A stretch of DNA of 64,000 bases, taken from contig NVXK01000001.1 of NCBI GenBank assembly GCA_002733905.1, positions 89,770 through 153,769 on the forward strand. The letters run 5' to 3'. The DNA is from Robiginitomaculum sp. Its GTDB lineage: Bacteria > Pseudomonadota > Alphaproteobacteria > Caulobacterales > Maricaulaceae. This document shows, one piece after another, positions 27,828-36,208 of this stretch. Under the pieces are notes generated by a model. The model made no database searches and was not told the origin of the DNA. It saw only the letters and a list, made by a program, of their open reading frames with translations. How positions within the stretch are numbered: the stretch's first letter is position 1; the number at the start of each line of letters is the position of its first letter. The position numbers were made by a program, and so were the translations under genes.

Positions 27828-27904
27828 AAAATACGGAGAGAACCGACCAAGGCCTGAGCTTGCTCAGTGCATTAAGCCTTGGGAAGGTTTCTAGATCGTA
27901 TTTT
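27828..27904. other. Cruciform-rich leader upstream of the 27800 gene
   Basis: AAAATACG/CGTATTTT (27828-27835 with 27897-27904) encloses CCAAGGC/GCCTTGG (27847-27853 with 27876-27882), which encloses CTGAGC-tt-GCTCAG (27854-27867). All stems are perfect and nested in under 80 bp. Confidence 0.55.
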
Positions 27905-27931
27905 AGGATCGATTTCATCAGGTGAACACTT

Positions 27932-29101
27932 CTACGCAAATGAATATTTGTTGTTCGTCTTTGCTTTGAACTTCAGATATTTTCTGACGTCGCGCAGCAG
28001 CATTGAAGGCATTTCGTAGATTTGTTTTGATTCCATAATCGCGCCGATGGTTATTTCCGGGCGGCAATCTTCTCTTTCCCGTTTCAAAATCGCGGAAAGA
28101 TAACGATTTGGGCACCGGATAACCTCTCTTTCGTTCCAAGAACGGTTGTCAGGAATTGGGGCTAAGCGCATTTCACGTACGATTTGGGTATCTAAAACTG
28201 CGAGCAAGGCTTTTCTACGGCCGTGTTTAGCGACGCCCTTCTGCCAAAAGAAGTTTTTATATGCAGGCTGACGGGTTTCCTTGAGTTTTATGATCTCTTC
28301 AACGAGGTAGGCCTCATTTATCTCATCGGGGACGTCCTCCCCTAAAATACTAAGTCCTGCTGACGCCACAGCCTCAAATGTTTCGTAATCAAGCTCAGGA
28401 CCCGCCTCAACCTCTTCATGTCGCAAGGCCTTTTTCCTACAGATTACTGCCCCCTTTGTTTTGGGTTCTGTAGTTTCAGTTTTGACCTCTGTAGTTACAA
28501 GTAAATCCCCTCGTAGAGGGTGTAGCTGGCTTACTGACCCCCTAAAGGTAAATAAAGAGCGAAACCAAGAGAGAAATATCTCAGATGTGAAAGTATATAA
28601 ATTCTTGCGGTTCATTGCCTTTCCCCTGATCGGCCGTTCCTGGATAGAGAGGATCCCTGCCCTCTCCATAGCGCGTAAGGCTGTCTTGACCGTGCCCCGG
28701 CTTACACCCGCACTTTTGACAAACCAGTCATGAGCAACTTCAAACACCTCGTCACCATCCGTAAAGCGAACCATAGAAGCAATTATGGCTCGTTGAGCCT
28801 TTGTCGGATTAAAACCCTTAATGTAGGGGAAATTTCTCATGGTTTTGTGTGAAGCCGCGTGCCACCGTTCTTCCATCTTCTGTTTTTTGGCTGAAGATTT
28901 GTCACGAGCGATCGCTTTAACCATTTTATCACCATCTTTTTCATACATGGCGATGATAGATTCTCGTTTTACGAGCCGCGATTGCATTAGTTCTTCTGAC
29001 ATTAAGCCGGCACACATATCCTGAAAGTCTTGTGAACGAAGGGCAAGGTTTTCATCAATAAGAACCTGTTTTCGTGCTAGTAATTTTGACAAAGCTGTCA
29101 T
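27932..29101 (-). CDS. Rep-like replication initiator with winged-helix domain
   Basis: The start chosen is ATG at 29101 behind GGGAGTGACC, giving 389 aa. Residues about 95-165 form a winged-helix pattern (VAHDWFVKSAGVSRGTVKTALRAMERAGIL is the recognition region). The C-terminus has CPNRYLSAILKRER, reminiscent of C-terminal segments of alphaproteobacterial initiators. The order parA, small partition proteins, RNA-bearing gap, rep mirrors repABC. The identity as initiator is inferred from context; a transcription regulator is the alternative. Confidence 0.5.
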   Translation of the reverse strand: MTALSKLLARKQVLIDENLALRSQDFQDMCAGLMSEELMQSRLVKRESIIAMYEKDGDKMVKAIARDKSSAKKQKMEERWHAASHKTMRNFPYIKGFNPTKAQRAIIASMVRFTDGDEVFEVAHDWFVKSAGVSRGTVKTALRAMERAGILSIQERPIRGKAMNRKNLYTFTSEIFLSWFRSLFTFRGSVSQLHPLRGDLLVTTEVKTETTEPKTKGAVICRKKALRHEEVEAGPELDYETFEAVASAGLSILGEDVPDEINEAYLVEEIIKLKETRQPAYKNFFWQKGVAKHGRRKALLAVLDTQIVREMRLAPIPDNRSWNEREVIRCPNRYLSAILKREREDCRPEITIGAIMESKQIYEMPSMLLRDVRKYLKFKAKTNNKYSFA

Positions 29102-29183
29102 GGTCACTCCCGATATACATCGGAGATCCATCAAATTTTAGGCAAAGCAATATTGTTACGTAAAAACGCATAAATTACTTGAA

Positions 29184-29280
29184 ATGTCGGGATGCATTTG
29201 CTAGATAATATCTTGAAAACGATTTATCGATGCTCAGCATCTAGAAAGCCTCACACGCCAATGTGGGGTTTTCTGCTTTT
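29184..29280 (+). ncRNA. Candidate antisense RNA in the rep leader
   Basis: TTGAAA (about 29180-29185) is followed by 17 bp and TAGATAAT, a usable promoter. A GATGCT-c-AGCATC hairpin (29229-29241) is followed by a 13-bp stem with two G-U pairs (29243-29274, loop CGCCAA) and GCTTTTT. The wobbles pair only in the + strand RNA, so termination is in the + direction. The RNA, about 70 nt, would be antisense to the 5' leader of the minus-strand rep-like gene. Confidence 0.5.
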
Positions 29281-29488
29281 TGGGACTCCTAAATCAGATT
29301 GATCTCCTTCTTTTAAGTTTAAATACCGGCAAGCAGCCAGTGGTGCGTTCCAGGGCAAGGGTATGTCCCCCTACTGGAATAATTTGCTGTGCCACGATTC
29401 GGGTGATCGGCACTAGCTTATGTTTATGTGAAAATAAAATAGCCATTGTGTTTAGGCAAAAAGATTACGCTCGCTGAAACGATAGTAC

Positions 29489-29613
29489 TTGACAACAATG
29501 TCGGGTGTACATTAGACAGTTCGGTAGTTACTGAAAAAACCGGACGTTCGGGACGCCAATCCCTAGTCAAAAATGAAAACCCTCGTAGTTAGTTCTGCGG
29601 GGTTTCTTTTTAT
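29489..29613 (+). ncRNA. Second candidate small RNA in the rep leader
   Basis: A TTGACA box (29489-29494) precedes the terminator AAAACCCTCG...TGCGGGGTTT (29576-29605) with a CTTTTTAT tail. The -10 element is not clear at standard spacing. The terminator is convincing and in the + direction, again antisense to the rep leader. Confidence 0.4.
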
Positions 29614-29838
29614 CGATGCTGCTCCTTTTTATTAGATTTGATTCTGACTCTAGCCAAATTGGTTAACAAGCCGTTAACAAACGGGCTGACCATGACTCGC
29701 AATATGTCTCTAGGAAATGTTGCTGGTACAAAAATAACTATCCCCTTTTAAGACCAAGCAAAGCCTAGCCTGTATTCAATCGAATGCAGGATAATTATAT
29801 GTTTTAGCTACTTTTTACAAGTAATAAAGCACTTTAGA

Positions 29839-30279
29839 TTATTTCATATTTAGAAAATTCAAGCTCAAAGGCACTTCTAAATCAGAAAAATCCGTTTTTT
29901 TTGTAAGTACATCGCGCGTTCCGAGATGTACCAAAGTATTAATTATCTGCCTCATCCCTCTACCTGATTCGCGTTGTGCTGTATATAGAGCTTGAACGAC
30001 TTCGGGTTTGGTTATGGAGATAAATGTATTGGGTCCTTCATTGGCAGGAACAAAGACTGTTGGCCAAGAACGCCCCTGAAATATGTGGTCCGTAAAAGGG
30101 GCTTCCAATAACATACGATCAAGTAGCGTGTATATATATGTAGACAGCTTGCCTACCCCCCTTCCCTCATTTGGATCCTGCGCCAATGAATGCAAATGAT
30201 TTCGGAAAGATTGGTCGAAAGCCAAATGAACTTGAATGCGAGATTTATTTGCAGAGTTTGGTTTTTCTTTTTTCGTCAT
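29839..30279 (-). CDS. Hypothetical protein in the par-rep block
   Basis: The start chosen is ATG at 30279 (MTKKEKPNSANKSRIQVHLA), giving 146 aa; an upstream TTG would add 8 residues. Residues 15-60 (LAFDQSFRNHLHSLAQ) fit a ribbon-helix-helix-like or plasmid copy-control pattern, but the match is weak. It lies between a small ParA partner and the rep-like gene. A DNA-binding or regulatory role is plausible. Confidence 0.5.
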   Translation of the reverse strand: MTKKEKPNSANKSRIQVHLAFDQSFRNHLHSLAQDPNEGRGVGKLSTYIYTLLDRMLLEAPFTDHIFQGRSWPTVFVPANEGPNTFISITKPEVVQALYTAQRESGRGMRQIINTLVHLGTRDVLTKKTDFSDLEVPLSLNFLNMK

Positions 30280-30320
30280 ACCATATCCGTTATATTGAAC
30301 CAATTTTGTCTAGGCCCGGG

Positions 30321-30698
30321 CTAGCCGGAACCTTTAATGAATTTATTTTCAATCAATAGTTTTTCGATAAGATCTTGTATGGTCGTACGTTCTTCTACCG
30401 CTTTGGCTTTTAATCTATATTGATCATCAACGGTTACACGAAAGACCATGCGTACTTTTTCAACGGGATCAGAGTTTTCCTTTGGCTTGGCTTTTGTCTT
30501 TTTGGGCTTTGCTTCAGTTTGCTTTGCTTTTGTCGCAGTTTTGTTTGTTTGGGTCTCGGGTTTTGGTGATTGAGCGTCAGTTTCCGTAGAAAGCGGAATT
30601 GGGGTTTTGCTTCCTGGAGCCGGGCGCAGTGTAACTGGGACGTCTAAATTTGTAGCAAGGCCCAGACCGCCGAATTTATTTTTTGATACCGGTTTCAT
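30321..30698 (-). CDS. Small partition-partner protein (ParG/ParR-like position)
   Basis: This 125-aa protein has a low-complexity Lys/Pro/Thr-rich N-half and a C-terminal segment (VRMVFRVTVDDQYRLKAKAV) compatible with a ribbon-helix-helix DNA-binding fold. It starts one base after the parA stop. Small RHH centromere-binding proteins of this form pair with ParA ATPases on plasmids; the N-terminal tail usually touches ParA. Assigned by fold and position. Confidence 0.55.
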   Translation of the reverse strand: MKPVSKNKFGGLGLATNLDVPVTLRPAPGSKTPIPLSTETDAQSPKPETQTNKTATKAKQTEAKPKKTKAKPKENSDPVEKVRMVFRVTVDDQYRLKAKAVEERTTIQDLIEKLLIENKFIKGSG

Positions 30699-30699
30699 T

Positions 30700-31374
30700 T
30701 TATTTCTCCTCGTAATGGGATTTTATAGCCGCAAAAACTTCTTCGACTAATCTAGTGATTTCACTATGGGCCTTTACCCGTTTGGGAGACAACTCAAGTA
30801 AACTCACACCAAGGTCGGTCGTTTCCTTATAAGCAACCCGTGTATAAATGATTGTTTGGAATGTTTTGAAATTTGATTTTCTTAACACTTCCAGCCAATG
30901 AGCATCCAACCCGGATCGGGTCGTCGATACATCATTTAATACAAAGTAGAGATTTATGTCCCTACCCGTGTCTTTGGCAACTTGGTTAATGACTGCCGCA
31001 GTCTTAGTGCTTTCCTCAATATCACCCTGCCCCAATTTCATAGGAGAGATTACAATATGTGCAATTTTTGCGATCTGCACAATTAAATCACTGAGAACGC
31101 CTTCCGGATCAATGAGAATAAAATCAAAGTCGTTATTTATGATTTGGACTTGTTGCACCAAGTTCTCGGCCGTAACATTTGGAAAGACCGTAAAATACTT
31201 ACCAAGCCCGTTGTCTGCATTCTGTGAGATTCTAGTCATGCGCCCAGAAGGATCTGCGTCCATGACGGCGACCTTAGCGCCGCCCTCAGCCAAAATGATG
31301 GCTGTATGGGTTGTGAGTGTACTTTTACCGGGTCCACCCTTCGAAGATACAAACGAAATAATTGTTGCCGACAT
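30700..31374 (-). CDS. parA: ParA-family partition ATPase
   Basis: The start chosen is ATG at 31374 behind AAGGA, giving 224 aa; the long upstream frame runs through repeat DNA. The deviant Walker A SSKGGPGKSTL is at residues 10-20, with VMDADPSGRM and FILIDPEGVLSDL as the further ATPase motifs. ParA drives plasmid segregation with a centromere-binding partner. The short N-terminus indicates a type Ib ParA. It is preceded by four TGTCCACTT repeats, likely the centromere or operator. Confidence 0.88.
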   Translation of the reverse strand: MSATIISFVSSKGGPGKSTLTTHTAIILAEGGAKVAVMDADPSGRMTRISQNADNGLGKYFTVFPNVTAENLVQQVQIINNDFDFILIDPEGVLSDLIVQIAKIAHIVISPMKLGQGDIEESTKTAAVINQVAKDTGRDINLYFVLNDVSTTRSGLDAHWLEVLRKSNFKTFQTIIYTRVAYKETTDLGVSLLELSPKRVKAHSEITRLVEEVFAAIKSHYEEK

Positions 31375-31419
31375 TGTTTTCATCCTTTTTGTTGCACATT
31401 TGACAAAATGCATAAAGTC

Positions 31420-31770
31420 GCATTGTCGTATTGTCCACTTGTGGACTAAGCGTATTAACATATTGTCTACTGTACACATTGTCCACTTCGCATATAGGTG
31501 ACAAAACATATTTTCACAACGATTTTCTTCCAAAAACTTAGTTTTTAACCAAAATTTCAAGATCGAGCCTTGCGACACTACAAAATTAGACACAATTGCA
31601 TAATGGCATACTGTCCACTTGTCACCTACGCATGTAAACATATTGACATTTTTTCATATTGTCATATTTACGTTGTTATGCATTTATGCCTATATGTTCT
31701 TATGCTTTTACGCTTACACATATAGTCATATTGTCCACTTATCATATTAACATATTTACGCATTGGCGTC
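31420..31770 (+). repeat. Repeat cluster upstream of parA, candidate centromere/iterons
   Basis: TGTCCACTT occurs in the same orientation at 31432-31440, 31480-31488, 31612-31620 and 31732-31740, most preceded by CATAT/CGTAT-like sequence. Between them are AACATATTGAC, AACATATTGTC and AACATATTTAC, and a run of TTATGC/TTACGC words about one helical turn apart (31665-31725). Such arrays upstream of parA serve as parS/parC sites; an iteron origin is the alternative. Confidence 0.6.
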
Positions 31771-31938
31771 ACATAGGACAGCCATAGCGCGAAGACAAAA
31801 AATGAAAATTCAAAGAATCAATGTCCCAAACTATAGAATAACTTGTAGCACCGGCAAGTCAAACGCTCCATATAAGCGATTAAAGGGGGGCAGGAGCCAG
31901 ATTTAAGAAATAGTCGCGTCCAAGGTAGGGTAGGGCGA

Positions 31939-32163
31939 CTAAAGGCCAACAGGCTTTATTGAATTTCCCTGAAAAATGAAATAACCGACCTTACTGCCAG
32001 GGGTCTTCCAAACAAAGTCAAATTCAAGTCCAAAGATAGGCAAACCATTTAATAAGAGATATTCCTCGATCAATTTTCTTTGATCGGAAGTGGACAACAC
32101 AAAGCCTCCTCGTTTAAAAGGATCAAGGTCTTGCTCAATATCTATCGTAATTGGTGTGGACAC
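31939..32163 (-). CDS. Small hypothetical protein
   Basis: A 74-aa acidic protein (MSTPITIDIEQDLDPFKRGG) with no recognised domain. It follows the 32196 gene after 32 bp and may be cotranscribed with it. Confidence 0.5.
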   Translation of the reverse strand: MSTPITIDIEQDLDPFKRGGFVLSTSDQRKLIEEYLLLNGLPIFGLEFDFVWKTPGSKVGYFIFQGNSIKPVGL

Positions 32164-32195
32164 AATTACTCCTTCGATTAAATGCTGGTATAAAT

Positions 32196-33233
32196 TTATG
32201 ACATACTAACGCCAGAGCCTTCATCCAGAGGTTCAAGCTCTCTATTCACAAATAACCCGATATTGAGGTCCAATTGTTCACTTACGCCGCAAAGAGGGGC
32301 AGAAAGCCTCTCTTTCATCAAATCCCGATGCTCATTGGATACAATGGCGAGACCTGGTCTAGCAGAATAATATTCGAAACTAACAAAACATCTCCCCGCA
32401 ATAAAATTGATAAAAGCATTTTCAATATTTGCATTTTTCATCTGAGTGAGGATTTTAAAGGCGGACTTTGGGTATTTAAATTTTTTAGACCTCCAAGTCT
32501 TCAAGACAATCGGAACATCAAGGCTATCATGCGCATCCTTTTCAGATCTAACACTCTCAACAACGATCGGAGAGTTTGATTTTACAAACCCTTGGCAAAT
32601 AATTGGGATGTTTTGATCATATTTCCAATACGCGATAATAATTTTCCAACATTTGGAAATTTTAACAGCTTGAACACAATGAGTTTGGGCTGACTCCATT
32701 TTGCTAATAGCTATAAGAGCTAGCTTTTGACTCTTATAATCGGTCGTCAAATATTCAATGGTCTTTTTGACCTTATAATTGGCAAGTCGCCCCGCGAGCG
32801 TTGCGGAGGCTGCCTTCGGTGTGCGGCAATTTACAGCAATATATGAATTTGGCGCAATAGGATATTGAAGGGCTGGTCCGTAGTATGAAAACGTATAGTG
32901 TAATCCATCAAGCCGAGCACAATGGGACAAACAGGCAAGCATATAAAAGTCACCAGCTTGATGCAGCCAAGAGTTTGAAGCAATGCCATCTGTTTTAAAC
33001 GAAGTGAGGGCATCATCGAGGGTATCAAACGCAGTAATTGATTCAACTGTTAGAATTTCCGCTTCACATCCAAGAATTTCACTTGCCCCAAGACCTGTCT
33101 GGGCAAACCGTCTCCCTAATAATGCATCATTCTTGTTATGCGCAACTGGTAACCGCCTGTACAGGGCTGCTCGTAAATCATCCTGTCCAAGATTAATGTT
33201 CGAAGATGTTTCAGTCGGGGGCATATGCGGCAT
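32196..33233 (-). CDS. Hypothetical protein
   Basis: A 345-aa protein with no recognised family. The middle has several short hydrophobic beta-type segments (YYGPALQYPIAP, SYIAVNC) and the C-half is Lys-rich. The start is MPHMPPTETSS at 33233. Base composition is like the rest of the block. Confidence 0.5.
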   Translation of the reverse strand: MPHMPPTETSSNINLGQDDLRAALYRRLPVAHNKNDALLGRRFAQTGLGASEILGCEAEILTVESITAFDTLDDALTSFKTDGIASNSWLHQAGDFYMLACLSHCARLDGLHYTFSYYGPALQYPIAPNSYIAVNCRTPKAASATLAGRLANYKVKKTIEYLTTDYKSQKLALIAISKMESAQTHCVQAVKISKCWKIIIAYWKYDQNIPIICQGFVKSNSPIVVESVRSEKDAHDSLDVPIVLKTWRSKKFKYPKSAFKILTQMKNANIENAFINFIAGRCFVSFEYYSARPGLAIVSNEHRDLMKERLSAPLCGVSEQLDLNIGLFVNRELEPLDEGSGVSMS

Positions 33234-33353
33234 TCCATCCTATACACATGTATAAACTACTTTTTACCCGTAATCAAGCATAAGCAATATATGTTTTCAA
33301 CCCCAAAGAGTATATTCAATTATATTCGATAATTACAACCAATAAATTTGGGC

Positions 33354-33659
33354 CTAGTTAAGCCGCCAGGGTACAGTCTTTTGAAACTGCGTTTCTGCTT
33401 CAATTAAGTCGAATATCCTTTTCGCAAATTGGCGCTTCTCTATACCCCGACGGTTGGCTTGCATTTGCAGTAGGGCGGGGTGGGTCAAAAATGTCCTGAC
33501 GAAATCCTTGTTTACGACACGTCTGCCCTTAGCGGCAAGAAATACGTACTCCTGAGTGACTTGCCCTAACAGGTACAGATCAACGGCTTGGTTTATACGA
33601 ATTTTTTCGTCGGTGCGTAGCTTTTGAAAATAATTATCTACCACAGAATAGGCTTTCAT
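33354..33659 (-). CDS. Small hypothetical protein
   Basis: A 101-aa, Arg/Gln-rich helical protein (NYFQKLRTDEKIRINQAVDL) without a recognised domain. Its start overlaps the end of the 33634 gene by 26 bp, so the two are translated together. Confidence 0.5.
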   Translation of the reverse strand: MKAYSVVDNYFQKLRTDEKIRINQAVDLYLLGQVTQEYVFLAAKGRRVVNKDFVRTFLTHPALLQMQANRRGIEKRQFAKRIFDLIEAETQFQKTVPWRLN

Positions 33660-33816
33660 ATAGATCGTTTAGTCTATCTAGGGCTTTATAGAGTTCAGCG
33701 TCTTTGGATTTACGAATAGCGTCTTCACGAGAGCATTCTATAACGTCGCCGATAATTTCGTTGGCTTCCATTATTAAGTTTTTTTGATGAGTGGTTTTTT
33801 GTGTTGGTGCGGGCAT
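33634..33816 (-). CDS. Small hypothetical protein, 60 aa
   Basis: The frame MPAPTQKTTHQKNLIMEANE to LYESLFCGR is acidic and helical. It overlaps the next gene by 26 bp. A downstream start (MEANEIIGDVIE) is also possible. It lies just past the terminator of the ParB-domain gene. Confidence 0.45.
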   Translation of the reverse strand: MPAPTQKTTHQKNLIMEANEIIGDVIECSREDAIRKSKDAELYKALDRLNDLYESLFCGR

Positions 33817-33857
33817 GAGTTTTCCAAATTATTATAAGAAATATTGATTGAAATAGA

Positions 33858-33887
33858 AAACCCGCCCTTCGTTGCCAAAGGACGGGT
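33858..33887 (-). terminator. Intrinsic terminator after the ParB-domain gene
   Basis: On the minus strand CCCGTCCTT pairs with AAGGGCGGG (one mismatch) and is followed by TTTTCTATTT, about 15 bp beyond the stop at 33903. Confidence 0.75.
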
Positions 33888-33902
33888 AAAAAGCGAATCG
33901 GT

Positions 33903-35756
33903 TTAGGACGCTTTTGCTTGAGGGGAGGGGAGTGTTTCCTCCTTCTTCGTCGCAACAGCTTGTGTTTTCGCATTATAGGCTTTTGTCTTACGGACGGACG
34001 GTTTCTTTAATGTCCGTTTTTTCACAATATTGGTGCGAATATCCATAGGAACCCACTTTTTCTTCACCGATTGTCTAAATGCTGCACCAGCCAAGTCTTT
34101 CTTCTTTGCCTTCTCATAAGGTGTAATATCCATACCCATTTCAGACATGGCATGACGAAGCTGTTTACCGTTCATACGGTTGAAGAACTCCTCGTCAGGT
34201 GTCCAACGATCGGTAATGTCCAAACCAATGGTTTTCGCGACAGTTTTAAACAAAACCGAGTTAGTTTCATTGATCATGTTGAAGTTAACACCCTGTGCCA
34301 AAATATCAGCACATAGCATTGCCCTTTGATCATCCGTCATCTTATAAATGGTTTTAAAAGCTTCAGCCCCGTTAGATTGTTCCGCTTTATTAGGTCTTTT
34401 ATACTTAGGAGTTGTAATCCCCTCATAGTTTGCGTTCCTTGAATATCCAACTTTTACATCAATGCAGTAGATACCACTAATCATAGACGCCAACATCAAT
34501 GACAAAGCTGCTTTGGAGGGATTTTCAACCATATGGGCGGTTAATGCGCTGCCTGCCAGCGTGCCCATGCTACTTTTGAGTGTTTTTGACAGGTTGGCAG
34601 GATCATCGGCCTTTTTAAGAGCAGCCGTTTTTTCCTTTTTGGTATTTAAGATATAGGTTTTGAAACTGCCATACGCCCAACATGTAATTACAATCGCGTT
34701 TTGTTTTTGGGCTTCGGTGAAGTCATGTGTCTTGGCATAGAGGGCGTTATATTTGGTATCAGCCTTCTTAATGGCTTTTTTCTGGGCCGCAGTTGCCTCC
34801 CAATTGAACTCACGCGCCTTATCCAATTTTTTCAAACTGGCTTTCTGGGCTTTAGTACCGATAAAAGCCTTAAATAGTTTTGGACCATATTTTTTCTTAA
34901 GCCTTTCACTTAAATTATAGTCATATTCGACCAATTCGGTATTTGCCCAACCATCTGCCTTAAATTTTTCAGTTTTTGCCGTAAGTTTGGCATTAAAGAG
35001 TTCTGCTACAATATCGCCGTTCAAAAGACGTGTTGTTTCTTCAAACAGATCATCTTCTGTCTTACCTCCAGCATCTTGATAGGCTTTCATGCCGATAAAC
35101 TTAACCACATCATCTGTCAGATAATAGGTATCTTCGTTCAAAGCAGTCTTTACATCACTGGCATATATATTGGATAAATTCGACTTGATGTCCTTAAATA
35201 TGCGCAATTGCCGTTTCGTATCATTGGTAGACGCGAAAGCTCTTGCCACATCTACAGTCATTTTACCGTCTTCGAGAGCCTTAAAGATCGCTTTCGGCAA
35301 ACTCATTAAGGCCAGAATACGTTTAACATCATTGGCTTCAATATAATATAGTCGGGCTATATCGGCTTCACTTGTACCCGTATCATATAATTTCTTATAG
35401 GCTTTATACTTATCGACGGCTGACATATCCGTGCGAAAAGAATTTTCATTCAAAGATGCCGTTAGGGCTTCACTTTGCGAAAGGATATGTACTGGAATTC
35501 TTGTCATATCGATTGAATCTGGTAATTTTAATGACGCCACTAACATTTTAATGGCTTCAAGGCGTGTACCACCCGCACAAATTTTGACATTTGAGTCCGT
35601 ATCGACATAACCAATCAAGTTCTGCAACAATCCAATTTCAACAATAGACGCCACCATTTCGTCCAGGCTTGCCTTGTAAGATTTTGATTTTCGGTCGGTA
35701 CGCACATTTTCAGGTGCAATACGAAGTAAGTTTAGATCATAGTGTTTGATAGACAT
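33903..35756 (-). CDS. ParB-domain (ParB/RepB/Spo0J N-terminal) protein, plasmid type
   Basis: This 617-aa protein has an N-terminal ParB/Srx-like domain (residues 1 to about 110: IAPENVRT, then CAGGTRLEAIKML with the GGTR loop at 62-65) and a helix-turn-helix region near residues 120-155. A long Lys-rich C-terminal half has no recognised fold. It is longer than segregation ParB proteins (about 300 aa) and is far from parA, so it is probably not the ParA partner. Large ParB-domain proteins like this are common on conjugative plasmids. It follows E3 and, further upstream, a PAPS-reductase-like gene. Confidence 0.75.
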   Translation of the reverse strand: MSIKHYDLNLLRIAPENVRTDRKSKSYKASLDEMVASIVEIGLLQNLIGYVDTDSNVKICAGGTRLEAIKMLVASLKLPDSIDMTRIPVHILSQSEALTASLNENSFRTDMSAVDKYKAYKKLYDTGTSEADIARLYYIEANDVKRILALMSLPKAIFKALEDGKMTVDVARAFASTNDTKRQLRIFKDIKSNLSNIYASDVKTALNEDTYYLTDDVVKFIGMKAYQDAGGKTEDDLFEETTRLLNGDIVAELFNAKLTAKTEKFKADGWANTELVEYDYNLSERLKKKYGPKLFKAFIGTKAQKASLKKLDKAREFNWEATAAQKKAIKKADTKYNALYAKTHDFTEAQKQNAIVITCWAYGSFKTYILNTKKEKTAALKKADDPANLSKTLKSSMGTLAGSALTAHMVENPSKAALSLMLASMISGIYCIDVKVGYSRNANYEGITTPKYKRPNKAEQSNGAEAFKTIYKMTDDQRAMLCADILAQGVNFNMINETNSVLFKTVAKTIGLDITDRWTPDEEFFNRMNGKQLRHAMSEMGMDITPYEKAKKKDLAGAAFRQSVKKKWVPMDIRTNIVKKRTLKKPSVRKTKAYNAKTQAVATKKEETLPSPQAKAS

Positions 35757-35825
35757 ATTTGTCTCCCATTTTCAGTTTTAGCTTGTACGATCCCAACCCA
35801 GACAGGGAAGGGACAAGCTATATGG

Positions 35826-36008
35826 CCGGACAATTCCGGTAGGGAGGACGCTGCATTTTAGACGCAAAGCTCAAAACCAAGCGAGCTTAAGCGAGTGCAG
35901 TCCAAGCCTGAGCCTGTCTATTTTTCAAGCAAAGCGTATAAAAATCGATGGGGTCTGGCCGTTTTGACCGCAGCGACGCCAAAATGCTAGGCGTACGGAA
36001 CGGAGTTG
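35826..36008 (+). repeat. Structured dispersed element E3
   Basis: The 5' hairpin is CCGGA-caat-TCCGG (35826-35839). P1 is CAATTCCG/CGGAGTTG (35831-35838 with 36001-36008), containing a G-T/U wobble that pairs only on the + strand. P2 is GCATTTT/AAAATGC (35853-35859 with 35981-35987). Conserved words CAAAACCAAG, TGTCTATTTTT, AGCAAAGCG and AAAAATCGATG are present. It lies about 70 bp upstream of the ParB-domain gene. Confidence 0.7.
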
Positions 36009-36208
36009 GCCGAATGGATTTGTATCCTGGAGTGTTGAAAACACTAAAATTTAAAGGGACATATTTGACACTATAAATGTGGAAACGCCTAAGCACTCAG
36101 GCACATATTCACACCGTCCCACCACAAAAACCCCCGTAACAGTGTAAATTTGGCATATCAAACACCCCACATAGAATAATTCACTTTGGAATATTCCCCA
36201 GTAAAACT

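Larger units (their letters stand above)
29102..29838. other. Noncoding region before the rep-like gene
   Basis: About 740 AT-rich bases separate the rep-like gene from the partition genes. Two + strand terminators, at 29243-29280 and 29576-29611, lie in it without + strand protein genes. In repABC plasmids this position carries a small antisense RNA that controls the initiator. An origin of replication may also lie here, but I see no iteron set. Confidence 0.5.

Noticed and set aside
31375-31641. 89-residue N-terminal extension of ParA
   Set aside because: It translates repeat DNA, while ATG at 31374 has AAGGA and begins right before the Walker motif.
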